The position numbers were made by a program, and so were the translations under genes. From Ephemerocybe angulata (taxonomy: Eukaryota; Basidiomycota; Agaricomycetes; Agaricales; Psathyrellaceae), in contig JAACJK010000122.1 of assembly GCA_013368325.1 (NCBI GenBank), positions 62,001 to 126,000 on the forward strand: a DNA stretch of 64,000 nt, written 5' to 3'. Positions within the stretch are counted from its first letter, which is position 1, and each line of letters begins with the position of its first letter. The notes under the pieces are model-generated. The model was not told where the DNA came from. It made no database searches and saw only the letters and a program-made list of their open reading frames with translations. This document shows, piece by piece, positions 1 to 11,588 of this stretch.

Positions 1-3000
1 TCTGCACGAGCGTATGCTTACAAACATGGTTCATTTGACACTTGTGCTTGGGATATGATTTACTCGTAAGAGTGTGCAATATGCCCTGCCCTCGTCTGCT
101 GATCACTGTGAATAGGAGAGGACAGATGCGTATTCGCGTCGTCGAGCTACGCCGACGAACTTTTGGTCGCTGCTGCCTAACACGGATAAAACGTAGAGAT
201 GACGGCCTGCTCGATCCTTTGTCCAGCCATCCCGTCGGGCTCGTTCCGCGTGTTCATCGTTCGTCCTGAACGCGGATCGGTGATGCGCGCTGTAGAGCTA
301 TGGTGTGCGCTGCCTGTCTCCTGTTCGGTTTGCTCGGCAGCGCGGGGCAAGGCGATGGAGTCGCTTCGTTCGTCGCTCATGGGTTTTTACTTTCGATATC
401 TCAATCGTTCCTGCTAGGAGATTAGATTAGATTCTGTCGCCCGATGTAGTCATTGCCAGCGCGCCGAGAATTGATACCACACCCCGCCGTCGATGCTATA
501 CGAACGGTCCAGCGCAGCTTCGCTGACCCTGCTCGACGCCTTTCCGAGCCGCTCACCAGCCCACCAGCCTGCCCGCTGAGAGCAGTCTTCCTGGACCGCT
601 CCACGGCAGAATCTTGTAATATCCAAGGGGGTACATATTCTATAAGTCTCTCAGTATCCATACTATAGGACGACGCGCGCCTAATTTAGGCCAGGCTACG
701 CATATGCCAGTATCACAGTTCAAAGCCAGCCCAGCAAGGACCATCGCCTAAGCCCAGCCCGAAGATCCTGATTTTATGATCTTCAACACGTATATATCAA
801 CTTCGACGAGACATCCATATGTTGGAAGCGCAGTCTTGTTTGTGACATCAGATAGGACGCTTAAGGTTACCATGTATTAATCTTACGATGGAGATTGGCT
901 TCTCCCGTCCTATATCCGTTGCACTTGCACGTCAGGCGCACAACGGGAGATGAACGTATAAAGGAGACTTCCTGAAACCTGAGATAAGGATGGTGAAAGC
1001 CTATTTGTCCTTCGATATCCTCAGCTTCGTTCACGCAACAACCGCTCATGGTCTCCTACAGCTCAGAGGAACTGTCTGAAAAAGTCTCTGTGTGGATCGC
1101 CCAGGACGTAAGTCAATCACTAGTCGTATGCTCTTGTGGGAACCCGGCTCAGCGTTTTCCTATCTCACCACATAGTATATCTCTGGTATTTTGAGCAACC
1201 AAGCTCCACTGCCCGGTCCTCACTTTAAATCCCTACTTCCCAAGTCGCATTCTATTGCCTCTACGTCAGTGATCTGTTCACGTCGTTGTATTCACCTAAA
1301 GAAGAATATAGGGCTATTACTACCTGATTACGCTACCCGAAGAGGTATATGTTCAATACCAACCTCCACGATGTGTTATGAAGATAATCAATTCTTTAGA
1401 CAAGGACCATATGGCCACAAAAATGGCGCACAGGAAAGGCCCTGTTCGTTATCTTGCGGTACATGCCCATCGCGGCCATAGCAGCCACAATGCTCAGTAC
1501 GCCACGATTTCGATATATGAGTCACGGGAAGTCCTCTGAATCGACCTCATACTTCAGCGGAGATGAGAGTATATTTGGTCATGACGCCTGAGGTATGAAG
1601 CGAAGTGATGTCGTTTGTTCGGAGGTAACAGCAGCAACACCAGATTTGTAGAGGGTTAGCTCTGAGCATCGAGGGTGAGTATCACCACAGTGCTACGCAC
1701 CTCGTACGATGTTGCTCCTAACCGCCCCTTTGCCACCCACCAGTGACATACAGGTTACATAGCTACGCCTCTGAGGGTCAGTGGTTATCCTCCATTCAAT
1801 TGTGACCTCGTACGCCTGACGCACAACGTGGACATCCAGTCACACTTCTACTATGTCTCTACACCCTCATGGGCGCAAGGCAACGATACCTTTTGCTCTT
1901 AATTGGCTTATACCTGGTATGTCAAATGTCTCTCCATGTTCCATCGCGACTCACTGTGAATAGGGAACGTCTATAGGAATTCTGGTGCCACAAGTCAAGT
2001 ATATCAGAGAAAGTACCCAAGGTTAGGCAATTCAATTGGCGTTATGTGGCCATCGTGCTAACTCTGCCAGATAGCCGTTCCAAACGACCAATTCTCACAA
2101 GAGCTAGGATACGCCTGCTCCTGGAAACCCTTATCACAGGGGATTATAGCTGAGATAAAAGCGGTGCTATACTTTTCCCTTGCCAAAGCCTGCTGTGAGT
2201 TTATTCGTTTATCCCGTTCACTTCAATATTCAACCTCAACTGACAGTCGCGATGGGGTTTATCAAAGGTCTATCTGGATTTGTGATACTGGTCCTATGCG
2301 TGCGCTACCGATCTCAGACAGGAACACTATTCACGGTGCTACGAAGGGATGGCGGCATCCACCTGTTATCATTGATTGGTATGAGGCCCATGTCGAGTGA
2401 ATGTCTCAAAGCTCATTGATCACCTTCAGCTGCGCGGCTTATCGCCAAAATCACCGACTTTCTCAACCCCGTAGGTCATCTGTATCGCGTTATAAAGTGG
2501 TCTCGGCACTCAGATCCTCCGCGTCACAGACTTCTCCTCTGCTCGAAACGTAAGTTCTAATACTCTCATCCGTGCTCAAATGGTGCCGATCCGTACGATC
2601 TCAACGACGTCCAGCTGTCTCGCCCGGTGCGTTAAGCTATCACAGCGTTAAGTTGTGATATATGGTGCTGACCGGCATGAAACTCAGATTCCAAGACGCG
2701 GTCATCCCCATCCTCGCCTGTCGGCTTCTCCTGAATATCCACTGTATGGAGGACCCGGGCGTCCAATCCATTGTATCCTCGATCCTCTTTCAGCCTGCGG
2801 GAGAGATTGGCGACCCTGGGATGACTTCAGAAACGGAGGCGAGTCCGTCAGAGGGCGCGATACACGAGTAGAAAGGGGTGGAAAGAACCAAACACCAGAC
2901 GGGGCAGGATGTCGGGCACCAGCATGAAATGTAAATTACCATACTTGCTAGTAGTGGCTGCTTGCGCATCATGTGGGCGATCACGTGTGGGTTGAAATGA

Positions 3001-3569
3001 AGAAGCTTGAAGCCTAGGGCGTGTCACGCATCCTGCGCAGCGGGAGAAGTACTCATGATTGAATTGGATTCGAATGAATAGTGAGGTGACTGACTGTAAG
3101 AGGCGTTGTGATATCGATAGGCCGTCCAGGTGATACGATGCCAGTGACAAGTCAACTGACGATAGTCATATAAGTCATATTACCTCGGTTGCTTCGCCCT
3201 GCGTGGCTTTGCGGTTATAATGCTGGGTGCGTCTTTTCTGGTGTACTTATAATTCCGAAGAGAGGAGAGGAAATGCAGGTTGTGGGCGGTGAAAATCTTG
3301 AATTGCGAGCCCCACCTCCGCTTCTGCATCGTGCTTGATGCGTGTTCCATTGAAACGAAGGGGTTTCATTTTCGCTTTGGAGATATAGACCAATACGCAG
3401 TACTACGACTCCACGAGGGAGATAGTCATGCTCCACAGAAGCGTTCAAATCCGAGAGATAGCCCAATCCGAAACGAAATCGACTGCCTACCCCTCTCAGC
3501 ACCCCATTCGTTCCTTCAACGCTCTCTACACCACCCAAGTTCAACACCATCCACCACTAAGTCTCCACC
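1..3569. other. Gene-poor intergenic region
   Basis: No open frame here shows a recognisable domain, plausible splice structure or conserved motif. The open frames are short and overlap on both strands, as expected by chance. Around 320-410 there is a diverged copy of a segment that recurs in the long potassium-channel intron (about 7435-7510), sharing blocks such as GCTTCGTTCGTCG. It is therefore part of a low-level dispersed repeat. Confidence 0.5.
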
Positions 3570-4278
3570 ATGCCGGAACGTGAGCGTATTCTGAGAGACA
3601 GACGTACTACAATGACTTCAACGCCTTGCAGGTCCATCAAACGCAGCAGGCGCCGCGCAGGAACAGACGAAGAAGCTCCCAGCACGAAGTTCTATGTACA
3701 CTGTCACGGTGAGGAGGAAAGCCAGAACGCAAGTGCCCATTCATGGGCTTCACACGTCTCAAGGCTCGACGGGTCTGACCTGGGTTAAGTTCACCTTAGA
3801 TATGTACTCTGGGAAGGACGTCCGGAAGGCTGTGTACGAGAGCCATAAGGAAGCTGAGCGATTGAGGGAGCTTTCACTCAGCAGCGTTGAGAAGGAGAAA
3901 TCGCCGCTCAAGGTACGTACCCAATTCAAATTAAATCCAGTTCAAGTCTTGAAGCCACTATCTCGTGCTAATTAATATATGTATGTTGCGCAGCCATTCA
4001 ACAACTGCCCGAACGCCGTTCCAAAGAGTACTAGTAACCACACGCCAATTCCCAGCATGGCTCCTGTGAGCAAGCACCCCGGGCGCGAGTACCCCTTGCC
4101 GATCAAAGTCGCGCCCGGAACGCCGTTTCCCGCACGCGTCGTTACACAGAAGACGACGCGGGGACGTCGGGCGTTCCGCGCGGTCATTGCGCACGACCAG
4201 TCAAGGAAGCTAGGGTGCCCGGGGTATAACGATCACTTCGAGATTAAAGAGAAGAAACAGAAGATCAGCACAGTATAA
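3570..4278 (+). CDS. Hypothetical three-exon protein, 191 aa
   Basis: A consistent gene model can be built: exon 1 3570-3579, intron 3580-3631 (GTGAGC...TTGCAG, branch-like AATGAC), exon 2 3632-3912, intron 3913-3993 (GTACGT...GCGCAG) and exon 3 3994-4278. The exon lengths sum to 576 bases with one open frame of 191 residues. The middle holds a charged stretch (KAVYESHKEAERLRELSLSS) that looks helical. The C-terminal third is rich in Pro, Lys and Arg and ends in a Lys-rich tail. No known domain is recognised. The start is the first ATG and lies only three codons before the first intron. That the splices restore one long frame is the main support. About 430 pyrimidine-rich bases without a gene separate it from the potassium channel. 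Confidence 0.5.
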
Positions 4279-4711
4279 GTATGGATCGTACAGCACGACT
4301 TCCCTTTCAAATCGTCTCAGGCTCCCTCTCTATTCCTGAGTTGCGGTTCTTCCTCGCATCATAATACCTATCTACCTCGGCCTTGCCGCTCAGCGCTTCC
4401 GTCCGGCTCTGCTCTCGGTTTTACCCCCACTGTGTCAGTCGCCTCCTTCGTATTGTTCTCACGGATCTAGCAATCGTCGTCCCGTATAAACAAATATAGC
4501 CCACTTCCCCCGTCTACGTAGCCTGTGGTATGATTGAAGTGTGGTATCGAGACCCAGCTTGAAGTGCGCCATCTGCAACTTGAGGATCGTGCTGAAGGCC
4601 AAGCCCGACGATCACGGACCAACCGCCCCTAACCCAGCCCGTAAATGATGCATCGAACCCGGCAACGCCTTCCCACACACCTTTCTTCCCCACAACGATC
4701 GTCGCCGCACA

Positions 4712-7700
4712 ATGGCGGTGGGCTCGGCCTCCTCCTCGACCCACTCGCTCACAACCCTCGGCCCCGCCTACCACCGCCCCGCCCCCCTCGACACCTCCAA
4801 ATTTACAACCGAGTCGCCCCGCCCCACTCCCCGGGACCTCTACTCGCTCTTCCCCCCGAACCAAGGTCTAACAGACGACGACGTCCTCCTCACCATCCGC
4901 CCCCTATGGAAGAGGCGTTTACACCAGTTGTTAGAGCAGCCTGCGAGTAGTGGTGCTGCGTTTGCGGTGCACATGGTTAGCACGGCGCTCATTGTTACCA
5001 GCGCGCTCATTACGGTGCTCGAGACGGTGCCGACGTTCCATTACGGTGGAGTATGTTGCGAGGGTTGTGTGTTGGAGCTTTAGTTGGTCGAGCTTGTTCA
5101 AATGGTTCCTATGTGCGTTCTTTATATCTCTATCATGGGCGCGTTTGACTGACGCCGGGCTAGCGTTCTATGGGATTATTGATTTGCTCTCGGTGTTGCC
5201 GTACTACATCGAGCTCATGCTCGGGCAGGATACCTCTGTGCTATTCCGCTTCTCCATCCTGCGCATGTTCCGCCTCCTCCGCGTATTCCGCCCGTTCCGC
5301 CACAACCATACCATCCTCCTGTGCGTCCGTTTCACCCTTGCTTCCTATACTCGTAAACCCCTCCCTTCCTATACTCGAAAGCTAACGAGCCTCAAGCACG
5401 ATCGAAGTTATGTACCTCTCCGTGCGCAGGTCGCAGCACGCTTTACTCGCTATCGGGTTCTTCGTCGTCATGATATTGACGGTGTTTAGCACCCTTTTGT
5501 ACGTCGTCCAACCTTCCTCTGCGTTCTCGACTCGCTACTAATCTCCCTGTGTTCTTTGCTCTGTAGATACTTTGCGGAACGCGGCACATGGGACGAAGTA
5601 ATGGATACCTTCATCAACTCCGACGGCGACCCGACACAATTCGCCTCCATCCCCGCCGCAGCGTGGTTCGTGATCGTCAGTGAGTACCCTTTCCTCTCTT
5701 CTTCTCTCTTCTTTCGCCCTTCTTCCCTTCCACTCTTCGTCCCGCCGTCGCACCTCTTCGTCCCGGCCCTCAACATCTCACTCAAATCCTACCTACCTCG
5801 ACTACGCCTACGCCTACCTCGAATACGCCTACCTCGAATGCGCCGACCGCGATCGACTTCAGCTTTCACGTCGCACCTCCGACGACCCACCTGCCCTTCC
5901 TCCCTCCTCCCCTATCCTCGTAGACACCGGCATGCTGGCTGACTCTGGCTCTCCCTCTAGCGATAACGACGGTGGGCTACGGCGAAATCACACCGCGCTC
6001 ATTCCTCGGGCGGCTCATCACACTCCCCATTCTCGTGTTCGGACTGTTGCTCATCACGTTGCCGAGTTTTGTGCCGGGGCGGGAGTTTAGTCTGGTGTGG
6101 ACGCAGATGACGGAGGATAAGGTGCGTTGTATACTTGCTTTTTGGATATCTTTGTTTCATTGGACTTTCGACTTCGTTACTTCTGTGCTTCGTTTCTTTC
6201 GATGTTTGTTCCTTCGTTTGTTCCCTCGTTCTTTTGTTCTTGTCATGCTCGGAGGTTCTGCTATCCTTTCGATGTGTTTGCTTCTTCGTTTATTCGGTCT
6301 TTCGTTCTTCTTGTCATACTCGGAGGTTCGGTCGTTCGGGAATTCGGGCATTGAGCTCGTGGGACTCGCCTCGGGATTCGCCGTCGTCCACGATAATCGC
6401 CATCTTCTCTCCCTCGCTTCGTTTCTCCCTCCCCTTTCTTCCTTTCTTCCTTGTTCCTGCGTGTCCACCGAGCCCGTCCACTTACTTCCGCCCATTCTCT
6501 GACCATGTGCTCCAATGTTTGGGCACTGGCGTCATCGGACGTCTGCTATAGTGGGCGAACTTCAGTGGTCTTCTGTTGGAAGAGGTACGATGGGTCGATC
6601 GTGACTTCGTTCATCCTTCGTTTGTTCGGTCTGCGTTCGGTTTATGATCGTTGTGTGCTCGATCCTTCCGATCTTTCGCGATCGTTCGTGCTTTCGTGTT
6701 TCGCTCGATCTACCGTTCGTCGTTCGTTCTTCGCTATCTTCGTCCTTTCGTCCTTTCTCCCACGTATCGTACCCATCGAACCCTCCCAATTGCGTCCGCC
6801 CGTCACGCCCCCCTCTGCTTCAATGTGTGTGTTGGGCGCCGGCGTCTCGGGACGTCTGGTGCTCATTCACTACTGTAGCCTTGCTTGGGGGATTGGAACT
6901 GGTGGTCGTTTGGTTGAGGAGGTACGGTGGGCGGTGGTGCGCGTGCCTTGTTCTGTTCGTTCTGTTGCGCTAGTTCGATCGTTCGAGGGATTGTTTTTCT
7001 TAACCTCGTTCGCGTGCGTTTTCTTCAGCTTCCTGGGTTCATTATCGTACGCTTGTTCTTTTATCCACCTTGCCCTTGTGCGCTCGTTCTTTTTTGTTCA
7101 TCGTACGCTCCTCTCTCCTTCGTTCTCGCTTCGTCATGTTCCCCAATCTTCGTTCGTTTTCCAGTTTCGCTCCCGTCCTCGCAATCTTTGGACTTAATCC
7201 TTCGCATCATTCAACGCCCACTGCGACTCGACGTAGAACGGTCTCTCCCAGGCGTTCTGTCCAGGTAATCATCCATGACTATGCGGCCTTTCCCTCTACG
7301 ATGCGTGGGGTAGGTATTGGCGCGGTAGGGGTGTGACTGTCGCGCAGAAAGCCTGGGAGGTATTGTTTGTACGATCTGTCGTTCTGAGGTTCGGTCGGGC
7401 ATGGCTGAAAAGGTTTGGCCGCACGTCTCTTTTTCGGTATGTTCGGTAGCGCGTGGCGATGGGGACGCTTCGTTCGTCGTCTATGAGTCCTCAGTTTCGA
7501 TATTGCTACTTTATTATTCATTATTTATTATCTCGATTCGAATCGTATCGTCTCTACCTCGTTCTTCGCTCTACCCTTCCTTACCTCCTTTCTGTGATCC
7601 ACTTCACGATCGATAACTAACATCTCCGCGCTACAGGACAACCACACCTCTCCAAACTCAACAGACGACCTCGGCGCGACATACCCACCCGCACCACAAC

Positions 7701-8044
7701 CCCTCGGCGCCTCGTCCTCCACCTCCACATCACGGCGCCCATACACCTCGACCCATCCACCATCCTCATCTACATCGCACCCGCACCACGCACGCGCCTC
7801 GTCCTACGACCCCTTCCTCAACACCCCCGCCCCCGCGCCATCAACGGCCATAGCGCGAGACCTGAGTAACCTGAAGCTCGCGCAGAACCAGACGGAGCTG
7901 AGTCGGCAGATCGCCGAGTTGGCGGAGGAGGTGCGCAGGCAGGGTGTTTTGATGGGGAGGTTGGTGGAGGTGCTTGGGGAGGGGGGGATTAGGGATGGGT
8001 TGAAGAGTAGGGGTAAGCGGAGAGAGGATGAAGATGAGAGTTAG
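4712..8044 (+). pseudogene. Voltage-gated K+ channel gene with a frame-breaking deletion
   Basis: Six-transmembrane Shaker-type potassium channel of the plasma membrane. The N-terminal segment and S1 are in 4712 to about 5043. The remaining S2 segment (EYVARVVCWSFSWSSLFKWF) is in a second frame. S3 and the arginine-bearing S4 (FRLLRVFRPFR) are in 5164-5320, S5 in 5397-5498, the pore turret in 5567-5679, and the selectivity filter TTVGYGEITP with S6 in 5961-6121. The C-terminal cytoplasmic tail, ending in a coiled-coil-like stretch, is in 7637-8044. All introns after S2 are canonical and keep the frame. Between the end of S1 (TVPTFH) and TVEYVAR the usual S1-S2 loop and the first half of S2 are missing, and the two sides are one base out of phase near 5040-5050. 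I see no intron that repairs this. It is either a real recent deletion or an assembly error, since every other part looks functional. Confidence 0.75.
6122..7636 (+). repeat. 1.5 kb intron with internal degenerate repeats
   Basis: This intron (GTGCGT donor, CTACAG acceptor) separates the pore/S6 exon from the last exon of the potassium channel gene, whose other introns are 51-281 bases. It is rich in TTCGTTCG-like runs. It contains a diverged direct duplication of roughly 310 bp: the segment around 6505-6592 reappears at about 6818-6930, both carrying GACGTCTG-type blocks and a following GAGGTACG. Its 3' part (7435-7510) resembles 320-410 near the window start. The several open frames inside it are by-products of this low-complexity sequence. 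Confidence 0.6.
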
Positions 8045-8654
8045 GTTTTGGTACGTATATATTGGGTTTTGGGTATATGGGATTTATTGTGTATGTTATA
8101 AGGATGCGACGTTCAGCTTTAAGAGATTTGCTACATTCGAGTACTGGCGTATATACCGTACGTGACATCGTAAAGAGCTGTAATGGATGACTGATGGGCG
8201 AAGGGACGTGGGTAAATGGATGTCGAACATCGTGGTACGTACCTGGGTGTTCGTGTATAGGCGGGGAGTGTTCAAGGGTCGCGCAGCCTGACGATGTACT
8301 CAGAAGTCGCGTGGGTATTTTATGTCTGCTTTCTCAATGTCGCGAGGCACTGCAGAGTTCGATGCGTAACTAGCACCTATATTACATCCCAGATAGTCAC
8401 TACATGAAAACGGACATTCTCAGGGAACTCCTATGCCCAAATACCTTGCCAACGTACGCGACCTGGGCGATCGACGCGCGAGGCAATCGGAGACATATGT
8501 AAAGTACAAGAATATAATTTCATTTGTTTGATAACTCATCTATATACCACCAGCGTTATCTACCAATTCCTGCGCAGACTACGTTCCACGATCTCGCCTC
8601 GAGCTCCCGCCTCTGGAGATCAGCAGCTGAAGGAGAGCCGCCGATGTAGCGATC
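8045..8654. repeat. Intergenic region with a duplicated gene-tail segment
   Basis: No gene on either strand. About 8586-8655 is a diverged copy of about 8685-8760, both containing a GTCAGCAGCTGA or ATCAGCAGCTGA core. On the reverse strand the second copy continues the repeat SAADLRRREE of the neighbouring secreted protein past its stop codon, as a degenerate SAADLQRRELE. The secreted-protein gene was therefore probably longer and lost its last repeat. Confidence 0.5.
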
Positions 8655-9194
8655 CTACAAGTTTCTGAGGGCCGTACGAAGACCGCGCTGCACGAGCTCC
8701 TCGCGCCTGCGGAGGTCAGCAGCTGACAGAGACCTGCGGATATAGGTAACCCTCAAACGCCCGAGGCTTGTGCCAGCGCCCCGGCCGCGCTCCAGGAGTT
8801 CCTCGTCGACTTCGCGATGCTGTACCTCGGGGTCTGTGTCGAAAGCGCGGGCCGGGAGCTCTACGGGTGGTGCACTGCTGCCCCACATGATCTTGTTCTT
8901 CAATTTCCGGAGACCGGAACGCAGACCACGTTCTTCAAGGGTGAAATCGTCAAAGTCGAAACCGCGGGCCTCGACACTGGACTTGTAGGAGAGGTCCCGG
9001 GCGGCGTGGGAGGTGAGGTCATTGGAGATTGCCTCTGTCGCCTGAAGGCTGGTTAAGAATGGGAGTGACGTGAGAGGGGTGTTCAAAGTGTGTAGTGGAG
9101 ATGGGTGACGTACGGGGACGGGTACAGCGAGGACGCTGGAGCTGCTTAGGATGAGGGCGCTGAGGAGCGTGAGGGTTGTGGCGGCGAAACACAT
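8655..9194 (-). CDS. Small secreted protein with RGLR/AADLRRRE repeats
   Basis: Reading from 9194 leftward, the product begins with a clear signal peptide (MCFAATTLTLLSALILSSSS) followed by an Ala-Val-Pro cleavage region. A possible phase-0 intron at 9113-9042 (GTACGT...CTTCAG, 72 bases) would shorten the 179-residue product to 155 by removing a Pro/Leu/Thr-rich stretch. The mature part is highly charged and contains RGLRSGLRKLKNK, a later RGLRTALRNL, and the motif SAADLRRREELVQRG, which is repeated in degraded form downstream. Lys/Arg-rich stretches could be processing sites, as in secreted peptide precursors, but nothing proves that. No enzymatic domain is recognised. It lies head-to-head with another small secreted protein starting at 9833, so the 640 bases between are probably a shared promoter. 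Effector or peptide-precursor roles are only inference. Confidence 0.6.
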   Translation of the reverse strand: MCFAATTLTLLSALILSSSSVLAVPVPVRHPSPLHTLNTPLTSLPFLTSLQATEAISNDLTSHAARDLSYKSSVEARGFDFDDFTLEERGLRSGLRKLKNKIMWGSSAPPVELPARAFDTDPEVQHREVDEELLERGRGAGTSLGRLRVTYIRRSLSAADLRRREELVQRGLRTALRNL

Positions 9195-9832
9195 TTTTGA
9201 AGGTTACTAAGATGGACACCGTTAGCTCCGGCATTGTGTAAAGTGTATTCGAAGATGGCTTACCTTTAGTGGGAGGTGAAGTTATGTTGTGTAGGTGATG
9301 ATGTAGGACCAGCCTATAGATCTAGAGAGATGGAGAGGTGTATCAGACACTGGAGCCATGGTGGGGACAACAGGTGGGTGGATGAGACGTACGATGTGGG
9401 GGATGCACCGGGCACTGGGGACACCACTACCAGCATCGGTGGTATATATATGTGTTTTACATATTCGCGACTCTGGATCCCGAGCTGGAGCTGGGCCGAT
9501 ACGAGCGCTTGGTCGACTTGGCATCCTGAATGTCTTCCCATGCACATTAATATATTTGCTGCGGGAAGGTATTTTTGGGGTTATGCGATACAGTCAGAGG
9601 CCCTGGCTTTAGCTAATTTTAAGGAGGAAGCATCGAAGAAGGATCATGGATGAAACGTTGCTTTTACAAATCTGGTCGACGCGAACGGAGAAAGACACGA
9701 CAAAGAAAATCGCTTAGCAGTTTAAAGGCCACAGTCCAACTGGAGGTCAAATCATCACCGAAGCCCCTTCTCAGACTGAATCGCAGTCCACGTATACTGT
9801 TGACTCCTATAAACCTATAGTACAATCACAGA
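9195..9832. promoter_or_regulatory. Divergent promoter region between two secreted-protein genes
   Basis: The two genes start outward from this interval. A TATA-like CCTATAAACC lies about 25 bases before the ATG at 9833, and an alternating TATATATATG stretch lies near 9444. Open frames here (for example 9276-9653) have no features that support coding. Confidence 0.35.
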
Positions 9833-10247
9833 ATGCGTTGTACGATCTTCGCCGCTGTCCCAGTTGTGCTTGCGGTGGCATCATTTGCCACCGCACACTC
9901 AAGTAAATCTGGATTGGTACGTGCAACGGTCAGACCTTATTCCGATCTTTCCACCAATACTAACTCGCGACTATCCACAGTCGAACGATGCCCTCGGAAA
10001 ATATATTGGTGACCTGAACATTCGTGAAGGTCTCTCACAGCTTTCCGTCCGCGAGCTCCTGGACGAGCTCACCGACCGCCTTGAGCAGCGTGGTGGAGTG
10101 TCCATGTACTGTGGCAAGCAGAATGTCCAGGTTCGGTGACCTTATGCGTCCTCGATATATTAGTACTCACTGTGACCTATCTGTTGGCTTGCACAGAACG
10201 GCGGAAGGTGTAGACAACACCCCAACGGCGGTCACACTGTGCACTAG
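9833..10247 (+). CDS. Small secreted protein, 80-94 aa
   Basis: Exon 1 (9833-9916) encodes a signal peptide (MRCTIFAAVPVVLAVASFAT). An intron at 9917-9980 has GTACGT, a consensus TACTAAC branch site and CCACAG. Exon 2 starts at 9981 in frame and encodes an amphipathic charged helix ending in ELTDRLEQRGG and then a cysteine-bearing segment, MYCGKQNVQ. Reading through, the protein stops at 10139 (80 residues). If a second intron (10131-10196, GTTCGG...GCACAG) is spliced, it continues with a second cysteine (GGRCRQHPNGG) and stops at 10247 (94 residues). The second donor is weak, so both ends are possible. It is divergently paired with the secreted-protein gene at 8655-9194. Both have a short charged mature part with an RG(G/L) motif and may be related, but similarity is too low to be sure. 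Confidence 0.55.
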
Positions 10248-10629
10248 AGTGACCCATGAACGGAAACCATTTTATGCTGGTGAAGTAACTACGGGAGTTC
10301 AAAGTTGACCGCGGTGCCAATGGTCACGGTTTGGGGTGGCTGTGGACTCGCGGAAATCGTCACGGCGTGACGACGATAGATTAGATTTATGGTACATTTG
10401 TTCGTTCTTGCCGTATACCGCCCTATCATGCCCCAACAATTCCTTCACAGCCCTTAACTTCAGTGAGATGTCCTCTATAACCCACGCCATTACCAGATAC
10501 TCCACAACACAATTCAACGCCAAATCTAGCTCATCCGGAAGGCACCAATGCCGGAGTCTCCTCGTTCTCTGTGAGCACATACCTTGTCTAGATCCCACAT
10601 GCACCCTCATCCTCACCATCCAATGCGGA
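10248..10629. other. Intergenic, no supported gene
   Basis: Overlapping short open frames on both strands (10299-10667 and 10336-10635) have no recognisable domain, no signal peptide and no convincing splice structure. I see nothing else of note here. Confidence 0.4.
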
Positions 10630-11553
10630 AAGTAAACCAGCATTGGGAGTCGCACATATCGCGGCACGGCGCCTTCTCGCCGACTCGCCCAAGTCCAACG
10701 TGGGAACTATGTAAGTCCGGCATAGCCCCGGCATCACTGATCGTGACGGGACGCAGCTCCTATCCCGAACGTCCATCCCCTCCCCCCCGTCTCTCCCCTC
10801 AAGCTTTCCCACCTCTCTAACAACTTTACCAACGAAATAGACCACACATTAACGCGCTCACCCAACCAAGATATCCCAAATGACGGCAGAGGAGCCTCCG
10901 ACGCCGATGTCGGTCCAGGACCTGAAGCGGGTCAAGAAAAGCGTTATCGGGAACCCCATAGCAAAGACTGCGCTCTCTAGAGACCCAGAATTCATGCGCA
11001 GGTGAGTCTAGAGCGCTATGAAGAGGGATGTGGTCCACTGACTTACATCCAAGTCTTGTAGAGTGTGTGGACGTTGCATCGGTTGCAGGGACGGTCGGGA
11101 GCGAAATTAGAGTAGAAGCGGCTCATGTCGTCGCTTCTCTTTCATATGGTGAGTATCCATTCTACATTAGCATGCCCATATGTGTCTCATTGCGCATGGT
11201 ATCTAATACTAGGTTCCGAAAGTGCACTGGAGACGCTCCTGCGCCTCCAAACCCCACGAATCCTCATGTTCGCCCTATCCCAGTTCACACCCACCGACCC
11301 CTGCCCCTCCGATCAGCATACGCTCGAGCACTGAGAGCGATCGTGGCGAGCGTCGCTGACATCGTAGGTCCGAGCGAGTACGGCCTACGCCCCGAAACGA
11401 CCGGCCCCATGCAGATGGACTAGGGCTCATATTCGCAGTACGTCCCCCTCTCTCCTCCCCACACCCCTTCATCCACCACTATCCCCATTACTTACCACAC
11501 CCCCGACTACCCAGATCGAAACCCTAGACATCCTACTCCCCCTCCTCCTCTCG

Positions 11554-11588
<35 letters not shown>

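Noticed and set aside
6127..7268. Several long frames inside the potassium channel intron (for example 6451-7197)
   Set aside because: They arise from TTCGTTCG-like low complexity, lie wholly within a canonical intron and have no recognisable protein features.
9276..9653. 125-codon forward frame between the two secreted-protein genes
   Set aside because: It lies in the shared promoter, has no start context or domain and overlaps equally long frames on the other strand.
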